From the NCBI RefSeq assembly GCF_000834635.1, contig NZ_JXQV01000004.1, forward strand, positions 264,371 to 328,370: 64,000 bases of DNA, given 5' to 3'. Under the pieces are notes generated by a model that saw nothing but the letters and a program-made list of their open reading frames with translations, ran no database searches and had not been told where the DNA came from. The first letter of the stretch is position 1, and the number at the start of each line of letters is the position of its first letter. This document shows, in pieces, positions 56,903-64,000 of the stretch. The position numbers and the translations under genes are program-made. Source of the DNA: Agrobacterium tumefaciens. Lineage in GTDB: Bacteria > Pseudomonadota > Alphaproteobacteria > Rhizobiales > Rhizobiaceae.

Positions 56903-57940
56903 TTAAATTGCGCCCGCCTGCGGACCCCAGACATCGGTCATGGCAAAGCCATCCGCGAGCGGATCATTGGGATCGAGCCAGACCTGGTGCATGCCGAAGG
57001 TAAAGCCGCGCCCGGCAATGGTGGGAATGACGGCTGGCTTGCCAGCCACCTCGGTAACGGCTGACAACCCCACTTCGAACTGCGTGCCGATGATGGAGCG
57101 CGATGTGTAGGTATCGCCAACCTTGACCTTGCCGCGCGCATGCAGCGTGGCGAGATTGGCCGAGTTGCCGGTGCCGCAGGGCGAGCGATCCGCACGGCCC
57201 GGCCACATGGTGGTGCAGGTGCGGATGGTGCCATCGGCCTCGGTATCGCGGAACATCACATAGGCGACGCCCGAAATCGCGGGAATTTCCGGGTGCACCG
57301 CGGGTATGTCGCGGTTGACGATGTCTTTCAGCACCATGCCTGCGACGACGAGCTTTGCCGCATTGGCCTTGTCTATGGTGAGGCCGATCTGGCCCACATC
57401 AACCAGCGCATAGAAAATGCCGCCATAGGCGATATCCATGCGGATGCGGCCCCAGTCCGGCGTGTCGATCTCTACATCCAATTCATGCACGAAGGAGGGC
57501 ACCATGGTGAGCGTCACCTTTTCGCAGCGCCCATAGCGGCAGGTAGCGGTGGCCCTGACCAGACCGGCCGCCGTTTCCAGCATGACGATGGTTTCCGGCT
57601 CCTTCATCTCCACCATGCCACTTTCCAGCAGGGCCGTGGTGGCGCAGATGGAGTTTGAGCCGGAGCTTGCATGCGCCTGATCCGGCTGGAGAATGACGAA
57701 GGCGGCATCCGCATCCGGGTGTTTGGGTGGCAGAAGAAGGTTGACGGAACCGATGGGTGCGCCGCGCGGCTCCAGCGTCAGGAAGCGCCTGAGTTCTTCG
57801 CCCTTCGGATCGGTGTTGAGCCAATGCAGTTGTTCGGCCACCGTGCTGCCCGGAATTTTCGGAACACCACCTGTCGCAACACGCCCGATTTCACCTTCGC
57901 AATGAACATCGAGGAGCTGAAGGGTACGTTTGAAGCGCAT
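56903..57940 (-). CDS. Proline-racemase-family enzyme: trans-3-hydroxyproline dehydratase/4-hydroxyproline 2-epimerase type
   Basis: 345 residues. The two catalytic positions of the proline racemase fold are ASSGSNS (Ser93 in place of the first Cys) and SPCGTGNSANL (Cys255). Members with a Ser/Cys pair are reported to combine trans-3-hydroxy-L-proline dehydratase and 2-epimerase activity, so that is the best call. ATG at 57940 with GGAG eight bases upstream. No hydroxyproline transporter or deaminase gene is adjacent. Confidence 0.83.
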   Translation of the reverse strand: MRFKRTLQLLDVHCEGEIGRVATGGVPKIPGSTVAEQLHWLNTDPKGEELRRFLTLEPRGAPIGSVNLLLPPKHPDADAAFVILQPDQAHASSGSNSICATTALLESGMVEMKEPETIVMLETAAGLVRATATCRYGRCEKVTLTMVPSFVHELDVEIDTPDWGRIRMDIAYGGIFYALVDVGQIGLTIDKANAAKLVVAGMVLKDIVNRDIPAVHPEIPAISGVAYVMFRDTEADGTIRTCTTMWPGRADRSPCGTGNSANLATLHARGKVKVGDTYTSRSIIGTQFEVGLSAVTEVAGKPAVIPTIAGRGFTFGMHQVWLDPNDPLADGFAMTDVWGPQAGAI

Positions 57941-58009
57941 GGCGATCACTCCGGCAGGAATTGAGATGGATGCTCATATCCCATAAAATACTGTTTGTAT
58001 ATTATGCTC

Positions 58010-59341
58010 TCAGCGATCCCGGCATTCCGAATTTCCGCGATTAACGGACAGGCTGCAATCACTAGACCGGCGCGTGCCACTGTTTTGTCCTCGCGGATCG
58101 ATGACGCTGGTTGCCGTATCGCCCACGGAGCCTACGGTGTTGCCGACGGAGCGACCGAGGCGCTCGACCTGACGACCGTAGTTCTCGCGGGTTCGCGGAT
58201 CGAAGACGGCAATGGGCGCGCTGACGACGACGCTGGCTGCCGTGCCGACCGTCTGGGCAGCACCTATGCCGACAGCGCCGATAGCCTCACCCAGGCCGAC
58301 ATCGGAATCCGTCACCGTCTGCCCGTCGATCAACCGCCCGCCGATGAGGCGCACGACCTCGGGGCTTTCGGCAAATTTGCCGTGGTTGAGGCGATCGCCG
58401 GATTTCAGCTTGGTGAGATCGAGAACGGTAATACCAGCACTTTCCAGCTGGCTGCGATAGGGTTCAGCGGCAGGGTCGATCTGGCCGAGGCGGTCGACAT
58501 TGCCGGAGATGCGGCGGGAAAGGCTGAGCGCCCTGTCATCCTGAGAGACGAACAGGGTGAACTTCGGCTTGTCGGCACCAAGGCTTGCATATTGACGGGC
58601 AAACACATCCACATCGAGATCCGGTGCAGCCAGAATAACATTGTTGATCTTGGGATAGACCCGGCCATGGCGAATGGCCATCTGGCGCAGGGCCTCCACC
58701 GCAAGCCATGTTCCCATGGAATGGGCCATGATGGTCACGTCGCTGACAGCATTGTCTTTGGCCAGCCGTGTCAGCATTTCTTCCAGCGCATCGCGGGAAT
58801 AATTGGTGCTTTCCTTGTCGTAATTGTAATCGAACACGCTGGCGCGGGACGGCCAGGTGAAGACAACAGGCATCACGTCCGAACCGGAATCATGGACGAT
58901 CTGCGCAAAGCGATAGACCGATTCCTCATAGCGATTGTTGAAGCCGTGGACGAAGACCAGAACACGCTTGTTCTTGAGGCTGTTGCGCTTGATCCAGCTT
59001 TGGCTGTCCCGATCATTCTTCAGAGGCTCCACGGAAACGGTGGTGAAGCTCTTCAACGGATCAGCGGGAAGCTTCTTGGGCCATTGCACCTGACCGACCG
59101 TGCGATTGGCTTCGGGCGGAATGGAAACGGAGATGGCATCGACCTTCAGCCCCGTTCCGCGCTCGCCTCCAAAGAGAATGGCCTTGTCCTCGGACGGTGC
59201 CCGGGTTGTCGCCACCAGCAGATTGACCGCAGACGTGCCCTGCACCCGTTCACCCGTGGGCGTCATGACGCCAATGGGCCGACCGCCGCAACCGGCAAGA
59301 AACGCAAGCAGGGTGACAAAAGCGACAAGCCTTGCGGCCAT
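58010..59341 (-). CDS. Lipoprotein alpha/beta hydrolase (DUF900 family)
   Basis: 443 residues. The lipobox LLAFLAGC (Cys18) implies lipidation and an envelope location. VLVFVHGFNNRYEESVYRFAQIV and FTWPSRASVFDYNYD precede the nucleophile elbow AHSMGTW (Ser208), as in DUF900 esterase-like proteins; the C-terminal 130 residues are Gly/Val-rich and lack an obvious fold. The start at 59341 has GGAG eight bases upstream. Substrate unknown. Confidence 0.87.
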   Translation of the reverse strand: MAARLVAFVTLLAFLAGCGGRPIGVMTPTGERVQGTSAVNLLVATTRAPSEDKAILFGGERGTGLKVDAISVSIPPEANRTVGQVQWPKKLPADPLKSFTTVSVEPLKNDRDSQSWIKRNSLKNKRVLVFVHGFNNRYEESVYRFAQIVHDSGSDVMPVVFTWPSRASVFDYNYDKESTNYSRDALEEMLTRLAKDNAVSDVTIMAHSMGTWLAVEALRQMAIRHGRVYPKINNVILAAPDLDVDVFARQYASLGADKPKFTLFVSQDDRALSLSRRISGNVDRLGQIDPAAEPYRSQLESAGITVLDLTKLKSGDRLNHGKFAESPEVVRLIGGRLIDGQTVTDSDVGLGEAIGAVGIGAAQTVGTAASVVVSAPIAVFDPRTRENYGRQVERLGRSVGNTVGSVGDTATSVIDPRGQNSGTRRSSDCSLSVNRGNSECRDR

Positions 59342-59534
59342 TCCGATACTCCAGGAACAGGGCAAAGGCTCTCTCGCCACAATGACGATCTGGAGCCTTG
59401 GCCTTTATCGTGTCCCTTATTGCAGAACAGCCCGCCATAGGCCAGCCGCAAGCCGGACTTGACGATTGCTATTCGCGGACGGTGTGTCGCGAACGCCTCA
59501 AATCGCACCTCGGGCCAAGGCCCGATTATTGTTT

Positions 59535-60851
59535 TTAGTGTTCTCTATTTGCCTGAACGCGATCAGCCGCGTTTCTTCCTGACATGAAGGCCTGATTGGA
59601 CCAGAGGTAATCCCACTCTCCAAACCGTCCGGCAAGGGTAATTCCCTGCTCGCTGACCCAATCACGGACGCGGTTACGCCTGCCTTCCATGTCGAGGTCA
59701 AAGACGACGTTTCCAAAAGGCAGATGCTTGTGATGGGTCAGAACGATATCATCGCGGGATGCCAGACCCATTTTCTCCAGAGAGCCGATACAGTTTTCGA
59801 TCAGTTCGGAGGGCTGGAGTGTCTGGGGCTTGGCGCGGGATGAATAGATCTCGAATTGAAGGGAAGAATGTCCCTCTGGCGCATTGTTAGGAGACTTGAT
59901 GCTGGGGGAGTAGACCCGCGCAGCCAGAATATCTTCATCGTAGATATAGAACCAAAGGCTCGGCGATACCTTTTCTTTTCTGAAGCCCAGAGAAACAATA
60001 TCGATGGAGGTGGCGAAAAGGCTGGCCGCCAGGCCCCGGATATCATCGGGCACGTCTGTCATCAACTCGATCAAAACGGGCAGGGGAATGCTGGAGATCA
60101 TTTGCTCGTATGACCTGACCTCGCCATTGGCAAAGGAGACCTGTCTGCGGCGGTTATCGATGGCGCTGGCCCGAAAACCGCATTTAACGTCTGCCGTATC
60201 GAGAAGAGGTCGCAGAAAGGCGCGATATCCACCCCGTTCGGGATATCGCATCGTCGAGATATAGTAGGTATTGGGCGGATTATCGCTGACTGCGCCTAAA
60301 ACGACCTCGCGCAAATCGGCGCGACGCATGCGATTTCCAATCCACTGCGTGCCCAATTCGGCAGCGTCGATGGTCCAGTATTTCAGCGTGTAGCGCAGCG
60401 GCCAACGCTCGGCGATCTTTTCGCCATATTGGTGCAGGAGCCAGTCGCGGTAATTTGCCGGGCGCAGGTCCGAGGATGCCCCAGTCAGGTGATTGGCGAG
60501 ATCGATGATGAGATCGGTCTTTTCCTCGGCTGGCAGCGGATACATGTTGTTCTGTACGGGGTGAGGTAACCAATACTCACCATCGCGGTTCAGAGACCGG
60601 GCCTCATGGTTGAGATAGGGCGTGCGATCAAAAACCGCGCGCACTTCCGGCTCCGTCGCAAAAGACAAATGCACGGCATTGTCGAATGTCCAGGTGCCCT
60701 CGGTTGTCTCCAGTGTAAAACTGTCCAGAAGCCCACCGGGCCGCTCGCCGGCCTCATAGACCGGAACATGGATGTTGTGGTCTCGAAGACGGTATGCGGC
60801 GGAAAGGCCAGCAATGCCGCCGCCAAGAATCAGAACAGTTTCATTGGTCAT
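59535..60851 (-). CDS. FAD-dependent oxidoreductase/mutase-like protein of the sugar cluster
   Basis: 438 residues. The N-terminal VLILGGGIAGLSAAYRL and Glu33 (VYEAGERPGGL) bind FAD. Downstream, FDNAVHLSFATEPEVRAVFDRTPYLNHEARS and GEYWLPHPVQNNMYPLP resemble, in position and style, the substrate segment of UDP-galactopyranose mutases and protoporphyrinogen-oxidase-like proteins. In this cluster a sugar-ring mutase or sugar oxidoreductase is plausible. It overlaps the reductase gene by four bases. Function is inference. Confidence 0.7.
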   Translation of the reverse strand: MTNETVLILGGGIAGLSAAYRLRDHNIHVPVYEAGERPGGLLDSFTLETTEGTWTFDNAVHLSFATEPEVRAVFDRTPYLNHEARSLNRDGEYWLPHPVQNNMYPLPAEEKTDLIIDLANHLTGASSDLRPANYRDWLLHQYGEKIAERWPLRYTLKYWTIDAAELGTQWIGNRMRRADLREVVLGAVSDNPPNTYYISTMRYPERGGYRAFLRPLLDTADVKCGFRASAIDNRRRQVSFANGEVRSYEQMISSIPLPVLIELMTDVPDDIRGLAASLFATSIDIVSLGFRKEKVSPSLWFYIYDEDILAARVYSPSIKSPNNAPEGHSSLQFEIYSSRAKPQTLQPSELIENCIGSLEKMGLASRDDIVLTHHKHLPFGNVVFDLDMEGRRNRVRDWVSEQGITLAGRFGEWDYLWSNQAFMSGRNAADRVQANREH

Positions 60852-61723
60852 CGACCTTGCCCCTCTTCGGCCAGCAGCGACGTCACATAGGCCGAAAGGG
60901 CCACGTCCCAGGACGGCATCTTATTGAGGCCGAGCAAGTCAAGCTTCTCGTTGATCGCCGCTTCATTGGGCGAGACCGGAGCCTTTCTCTGGAAGCGCTG
61001 AGGCAAGAGGCGCGGGAAAAGCTGAGCGGATTTCAGGATATGATGGACGTAATCGAAACGCGAAACCGCACCAGACGCGACGCAATTGAAGGTTCCGGTC
61101 ATGCCGGCCTCGATCAGCGCCATCGTCTGTTTCACCACATCATCAACGTTTGTGGGTGACCCGTACTGATAAGGGTCAGACGCCATTTCTGTCTTGTTTC
61201 GTGCCTCGGTAATGCGTGCCCAGACGAAGTTCTTTCGGTGAGCGGCGCTGCCGCCGTAAAGCCAGCCCAGGCGAAGGATCAGGTGCCGGCATCCAGCCTC
61301 CCGCACCGAGACTTCCCCAGCCGCCTTGCTTTTGTGGTGAACGGTTGTGGGGTTCAGGCCCGCAAAATCAGAATGCGGCGCAAGACCATCAGCGCCATTT
61401 TGCCCGTAACAGCCGGTGGACGAGAAATGGACCAGAAGCGCATTGCTTTCCCGTGCTGCCTGCCCCAGCAATCCCGGCAGGATGGCGTTGGTGGAAAAGG
61501 CGGCGGCCCGATCGCTTTCCGCTTCTTCCACATTCGTGTGTGCCGCACAGTTGATGATGACCGATGCCGATGTGCCGACAACGCTATCGATGAGATGCCG
61601 AGGGCGGGTGACATCCAGCGCTTCACGCGGCAGATTCACGACCTGATCGGCATTGATATCGCCCGCGAAGCGGCTGCCTAGCATGCCGGAATGACCGATC
61701 AACAGCACTGGTCCAGCCATCAT
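60848..61723 (-). CDS. RmlD-like NDP-sugar reductase/SDR with altered catalytic Tyr
   Basis: 291 residues, RmlD type: LLIGHSGMLGSRFA (nucleotide-binding), INCAAHTNVEEAESDR, VHFSSTGCYG and LRLGWLYGG. At the YxxxK site the sequence is VHHKSKAAGE, so the Tyr is His129 while Lys133 is kept. It may reduce the 4-keto sugar made by the dehydratase, or be altered in catalysis. The ATG overlaps the upstream stop (ATGA) and its own stop overlaps the flavoprotein start: a tightly coupled set. Confidence 0.8.
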   Translation of the reverse strand: MMAGPVLLIGHSGMLGSRFAGDINADQVVNLPREALDVTRPRHLIDSVVGTSASVIINCAAHTNVEEAESDRAAAFSTNAILPGLLGQAARESNALLVHFSSTGCYGQNGADGLAPHSDFAGLNPTTVHHKSKAAGEVSVREAGCRHLILRLGWLYGGSAAHRKNFVWARITEARNKTEMASDPYQYGSPTNVDDVVKQTMALIEAGMTGTFNCVASGAVSRFDYVHHILKSAQLFPRLLPQRFQRKAPVSPNEAAINEKLDLLGLNKMPSWDVALSAYVTSLLAEEGQGR

Positions 61724-62139
61724 GCGTCCCATTCGAAAAAATCAACCGGCCGGGTTTCGGCCTCATCGGGATCATGCTGTATCGAGGCGATATTCAGGAG
61801 GGTTGATGCGCCAGCAGCAAGCCCCTGAAACGCCACGAAATATCCCGGAGGCACGGTCAGGCGATTGTAAAGTTCTGGTTGATCCGGAGAAAGCTGCGTG
61901 TCGACCACAAGCTCTCCGGTTTCAGTTCGGACAACCACGCGTATCAAACCCGACGCGCAGACGAGATTGAGCGTCATGCGAAAATGGCGTTTCCAACCCT
62001 TGATCTCTCCATGGTTCACCATCGAGAAATAGGCTTCGCCGAAACCGGCATAGCCGGGGTCGCTGGCCTTTATAGCGTGCATAACATCGCCCTTGGGCGT
62101 CGAAATGCGCTTCAGGGGCGTGATGATAATGTCGCTCAT
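61720..62139 (-). CDS. RmlC-like NDP-4-keto-6-deoxysugar epimerase (short cupin)
   Basis: 139 residues, one cupin. GEIKGWKRHFRMTLNLVCASGLIRVVVRTETGE and VPPGYFVAFQGLAAGASTLLNIASIQHDPDEAE match the dTDP-4-dehydrorhamnose 3,5-epimerase family, with His52 as likely catalytic base. Shorter than standard RmlC (about 180), so it may act at one carbon only. The ATG at 62139 (MSDIIITPLK) is chosen; it follows the dehydratase stop by one base. Confidence 0.82.
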   Translation of the reverse strand: MSDIIITPLKRISTPKGDVMHAIKASDPGYAGFGEAYFSMVNHGEIKGWKRHFRMTLNLVCASGLIRVVVRTETGELVVDTQLSPDQPELYNRLTVPPGYFVAFQGLAAGASTLLNIASIQHDPDEAETRPVDFFEWDA

Positions 62140-62140
62140 C

Positions 62141-63250
62141 TCAGCCTGCAACGGACCAACCCCTGCCGCGATCCCTGGCGATGGCCTCGAAACTGGCAAT
62201 CTGCTCCAGCGTGACCGCCAGCGCATTGCTGCCGTCTTTGAGAACCCGCCTGTACCATGAACCTGTCATATCGACGCACTCGTCATATCGCAGGTTTGCT
62301 TCCCAATTCAGATGCAACAACGCCTTGTCGCAGTTGAGCTTGAGCAGGCTGGCTTCGTGAAAGGGTATATTGCCTGTCACGGTATAGGCTTCGCTCTGCG
62401 ACTGAAGCCCCCAGATATCGCCAAGGTCACCGATCAGATCGGCCACTGTGCGGTTCTGCTCTGCGCGTGGGCCGAAATTGTAGGATTGACCGTCATGTGC
62501 GTCTGAACCGGCAAGCTTTGCCGCCAGTGTCAGATAACCGCTCAAGGGTTCCATAACATGTTGCCAGGGGCGTGTTGCCGAGGGCGAGCGGATTTCGACG
62601 GTGCGCTTTTCGCCCCATGCCCTGATGCAATCGGCTACGATACGGTCTGCTGCCCAGTCGCCACCACCGATGACGTTGCCGGCTCTGGCAGTCGCCAGAC
62701 GTACCGGATGGTTCTTGCCGTGAAAGAAGGAATGGTAATAGGACCGGAAGATGAGTTCCGCAGCACCCTTGGAGCCGGAATAGATGTCCTTGCCGCCAAC
62801 AGCGTCCGTTTCACGATATCCCCAGACCCACTCGACATTATCGTAGCACTTGTCCGAGGTGATGATGATTGCCGTACAGGGCCAGTCGATCTCGCGCGCC
62901 ACTTCCAGCACATTGGCTGTGCCGGTGACATTGCTGGTAATCGTATCGAGCGGATCCTTGTAGGATGTCGAGACGATTGCCTGAGCGGCAAGATGAAAGA
63001 TGAAATCGGGACGAAAGCTGCGAACGGCATCCCGCAACTGGGTCAGATCGCGGATATCGCCAGTATGGTGTTCCACCTCACTGGCAAGGCCTGCAAGACC
63101 GAACATGGACGGCGTCGTTGGAACATCCTTTGAATATCCGCAGACTGTGGCGCCGAGATTGATTAGCCAGGCGCTGAGCCATGAACCCTTGAAGCCGGTA
63201 TGGCCGGTAATGAGAACACGTGCGCCGGAATAGACATTATTGAAGCTCAA
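62141..63250 (-). CDS. rfbG: CDP-glucose 4,6-dehydratase
   Basis: 369 residues. GHTGFKGSW (16-24) binds NAD; TSDKCYDN (131-138) and YSGSK (Tyr157, Lys161) form the active site. The sequence IYSGSKGAAELIFRSY is characteristic of RfbG rather than RmlB. It makes CDP-4-keto-6-deoxyglucose. The start is a TTG at 63250; no upstream ATG is in frame and homologues begin near here. Downstream of the cytidylyltransferase, in the right-end cluster. Confidence 0.92.
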   Translation of the reverse strand: MSFNNVYSGARVLITGHTGFKGSWLSAWLINLGATVCGYSKDVPTTPSMFGLAGLASEVEHHTGDIRDLTQLRDAVRSFRPDFIFHLAAQAIVSTSYKDPLDTITSNVTGTANVLEVAREIDWPCTAIIITSDKCYDNVEWVWGYRETDAVGGKDIYSGSKGAAELIFRSYYHSFFHGKNHPVRLATARAGNVIGGGDWAADRIVADCIRAWGEKRTVEIRSPSATRPWQHVMEPLSGYLTLAAKLAGSDAHDGQSYNFGPRAEQNRTVADLIGDLGDIWGLQSQSEAYTVTGNIPFHEASLLKLNCDKALLHLNWEANLRYDECVDMTGSWYRRVLKDGSNALAVTLEQIASFEAIARDRGRGWSVAG

Positions 63251-63309
63251 GGTGATCTCTGCCTGCTGCTGTTGCGTTGCTATTGTTTTCCGGTTGAGCG
63301 ACGTCCGCC

Positions 63310-64000
63310 CTACCAGATTTTCCAGGGTGCCTTGCCGCTTTCCCAGTGTTTTTCAAGCTGGGTCTTGTCGCGCAAACTGTCCATCGGCTGCCAGAAGCCT
63401 GCATGCCGGTAAATCCCCAGCTGGCCATCCTGCGCAATGGTTTCGAGAGGCTCCTGCTCCCATGTGGTCTCGTCGCCTTTGATCCTCGACAGAACATCGG
63501 GAGCCAGAACGAAGTAACCGCCATTGATCCAGTTGCCATCACCGTCAGGCTTTTCCATGAAGGAAACAACCTTGTCGTCCTCGATCTTGATGGCACCGAA
63601 GCGGCCTGGAGGCTGTGTGCCGGTGACGGTGGCCTGCAAGCCGTGGCCTTCGTGGAACGCGATGAGCTTTGTAACGTCAACATCACCAACGCCATCGCCA
63701 TAGGTCATGCAGAAATAGGGATCGTTTTCGACATAGGGCAGTATGCGCTTCATGCGCCCGCCGGTCATCGTCAGCTCGCCGGTATCGACCAGCGTGATGC
63801 GCCAAGGCTCAGCTTTCGCTGAATGCGTCTCGATGCTGTTGCGGGCAAGATCGATGGTAACATCTGACATGTGAAGGAAGTAATTCGAAAAATACTCCTT
63901 GATCACATATCCCTTATAGCCAAGGCACACGATGAAATCATTGATGCCGTGGGCGCTATAGATTTTCATGATGTGCCACAGGATAGGGCGACCACCGATC
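63310..64000 (-). CDS. rfbF: Glucose-1-phosphate cytidylyltransferase (5' end outside window)
   Basis: The C-terminal 230 or so residues; the frame runs off the right edge with GGRPILWHIMKIYS still coding. YFCMTYGDGVGDVD, GRFGAIKIEDDKVVSFMEKPDGDGNWINGGYFVL and FWQPMDSLRDKTQLEKHWESGKAPW match RfbF, which makes CDP-glucose from CTP and glucose-1-phosphate. The start is not in the window. It feeds the rfbG gene 59 bases downstream. Confidence 0.94.
   Translation of the reverse strand, partial: IGGRPILWHIMKIYSAHGINDFIVCLGYKGYVIKEYFSNYFLHMSDVTIDLARNSIETHSAKAEPWRITLVDTGELTMTGGRMKRILPYVENDPYFCMTYGDGVGDVDVTKLIAFHEGHGLQATVTGTQPPGRFGAIKIEDDKVVSFMEKPDGDGNWINGGYFVLAPDVLSRIKGDETTWEQEPLETIAQDGQLGIYRHAGFWQPMDSLRDKTQLEKHWESGKAPWKIW

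Overview
The window reads as ordinary core chromosome of a member of the Rhizobiaceae, most likely Agrobacterium or a close relative. The support is a PmtA-type phospholipid N-methyltransferase next to dnaN, a ugpBAEC glycerol-3-phosphate importer, an Irr-type iron box before an imelysin operon, CtrA-type sites, and rpmH-rnpA-yidC-engB close to argB. This taxonomic call rests on gene content and remembered gene order, not on a database search. I see no tRNA, rRNA, CRISPR array, complete insertion sequence or prophage.

Layout. 0-8 kb: partial isochorismatase-type hydrolase, Gfo/Idh/MocA oxidoreductase, two small membrane proteins, xseA, a MarR repressor divergent from an EamA exporter with iterated operators between them, an M29 aminopeptidase, a YbaK deacylase and an Spx/ArsC-like protein. 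8-19 kb: guaA, an MTA/SAH nucleosidase-thioesterase pair, tspO, a four-gene iron-responsive operon (imelysin, di-haem DUF1111, imelysin, DUF1513), an RsmB-type rRNA methyltransferase and an RlpA-like protein. 19-27 kb: SDR protein, queG, GST, a 51-residue secreted protein, an NDUFA9-like protein, pyrF cluster, pmtA, dnaN. 27-39 kb: rsmI-yraN, ugpBAEC behind a Pho box, cupin protein, gshB, prfC, dut, comM. 39-40 kb: about 1.1 kb without a credible gene, rich in predicted RNA helices. 40-55 kb: cysK, LysE exporter, EF-hand protein, HAD nucleotidase, DMT transporter, argB, a short anti-sigma-like protein, engB-yidC-rnpA-rpmH, a chemoreceptor, a DAACS symporter, an acetyltransferase and a fructokinase-like kinase. 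55-64 kb: pyrE, pyrC, a Ser/Cys proline-racemase-family enzyme, a lipoprotein hydrolase, and a tight CDP-deoxysugar cluster running off the right edge.

How genes work together. pyrF, pyrC and pyrE supply three steps of pyrimidine synthesis. ugpBAEC imports glycerol phosphates and is probably PhoB-controlled. The imelysin operon probably serves periplasmic iron handling under Irr. rpmH-rnpA-yidC-engB couples ribosome assembly, RNase P and membrane insertion. The right-end cluster makes CDP-4-keto-6-deoxyglucose and modifies it, probably for a surface polysaccharide.

The best candidates for something undescribed are the structured non-coding block at 39.1-39.8 kb (possibly a group II intron remnant) and the CDP-sugar cluster with its flavoprotein and its reductase lacking the catalytic Tyr. 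I did not find a clear novel defence or mobile system.
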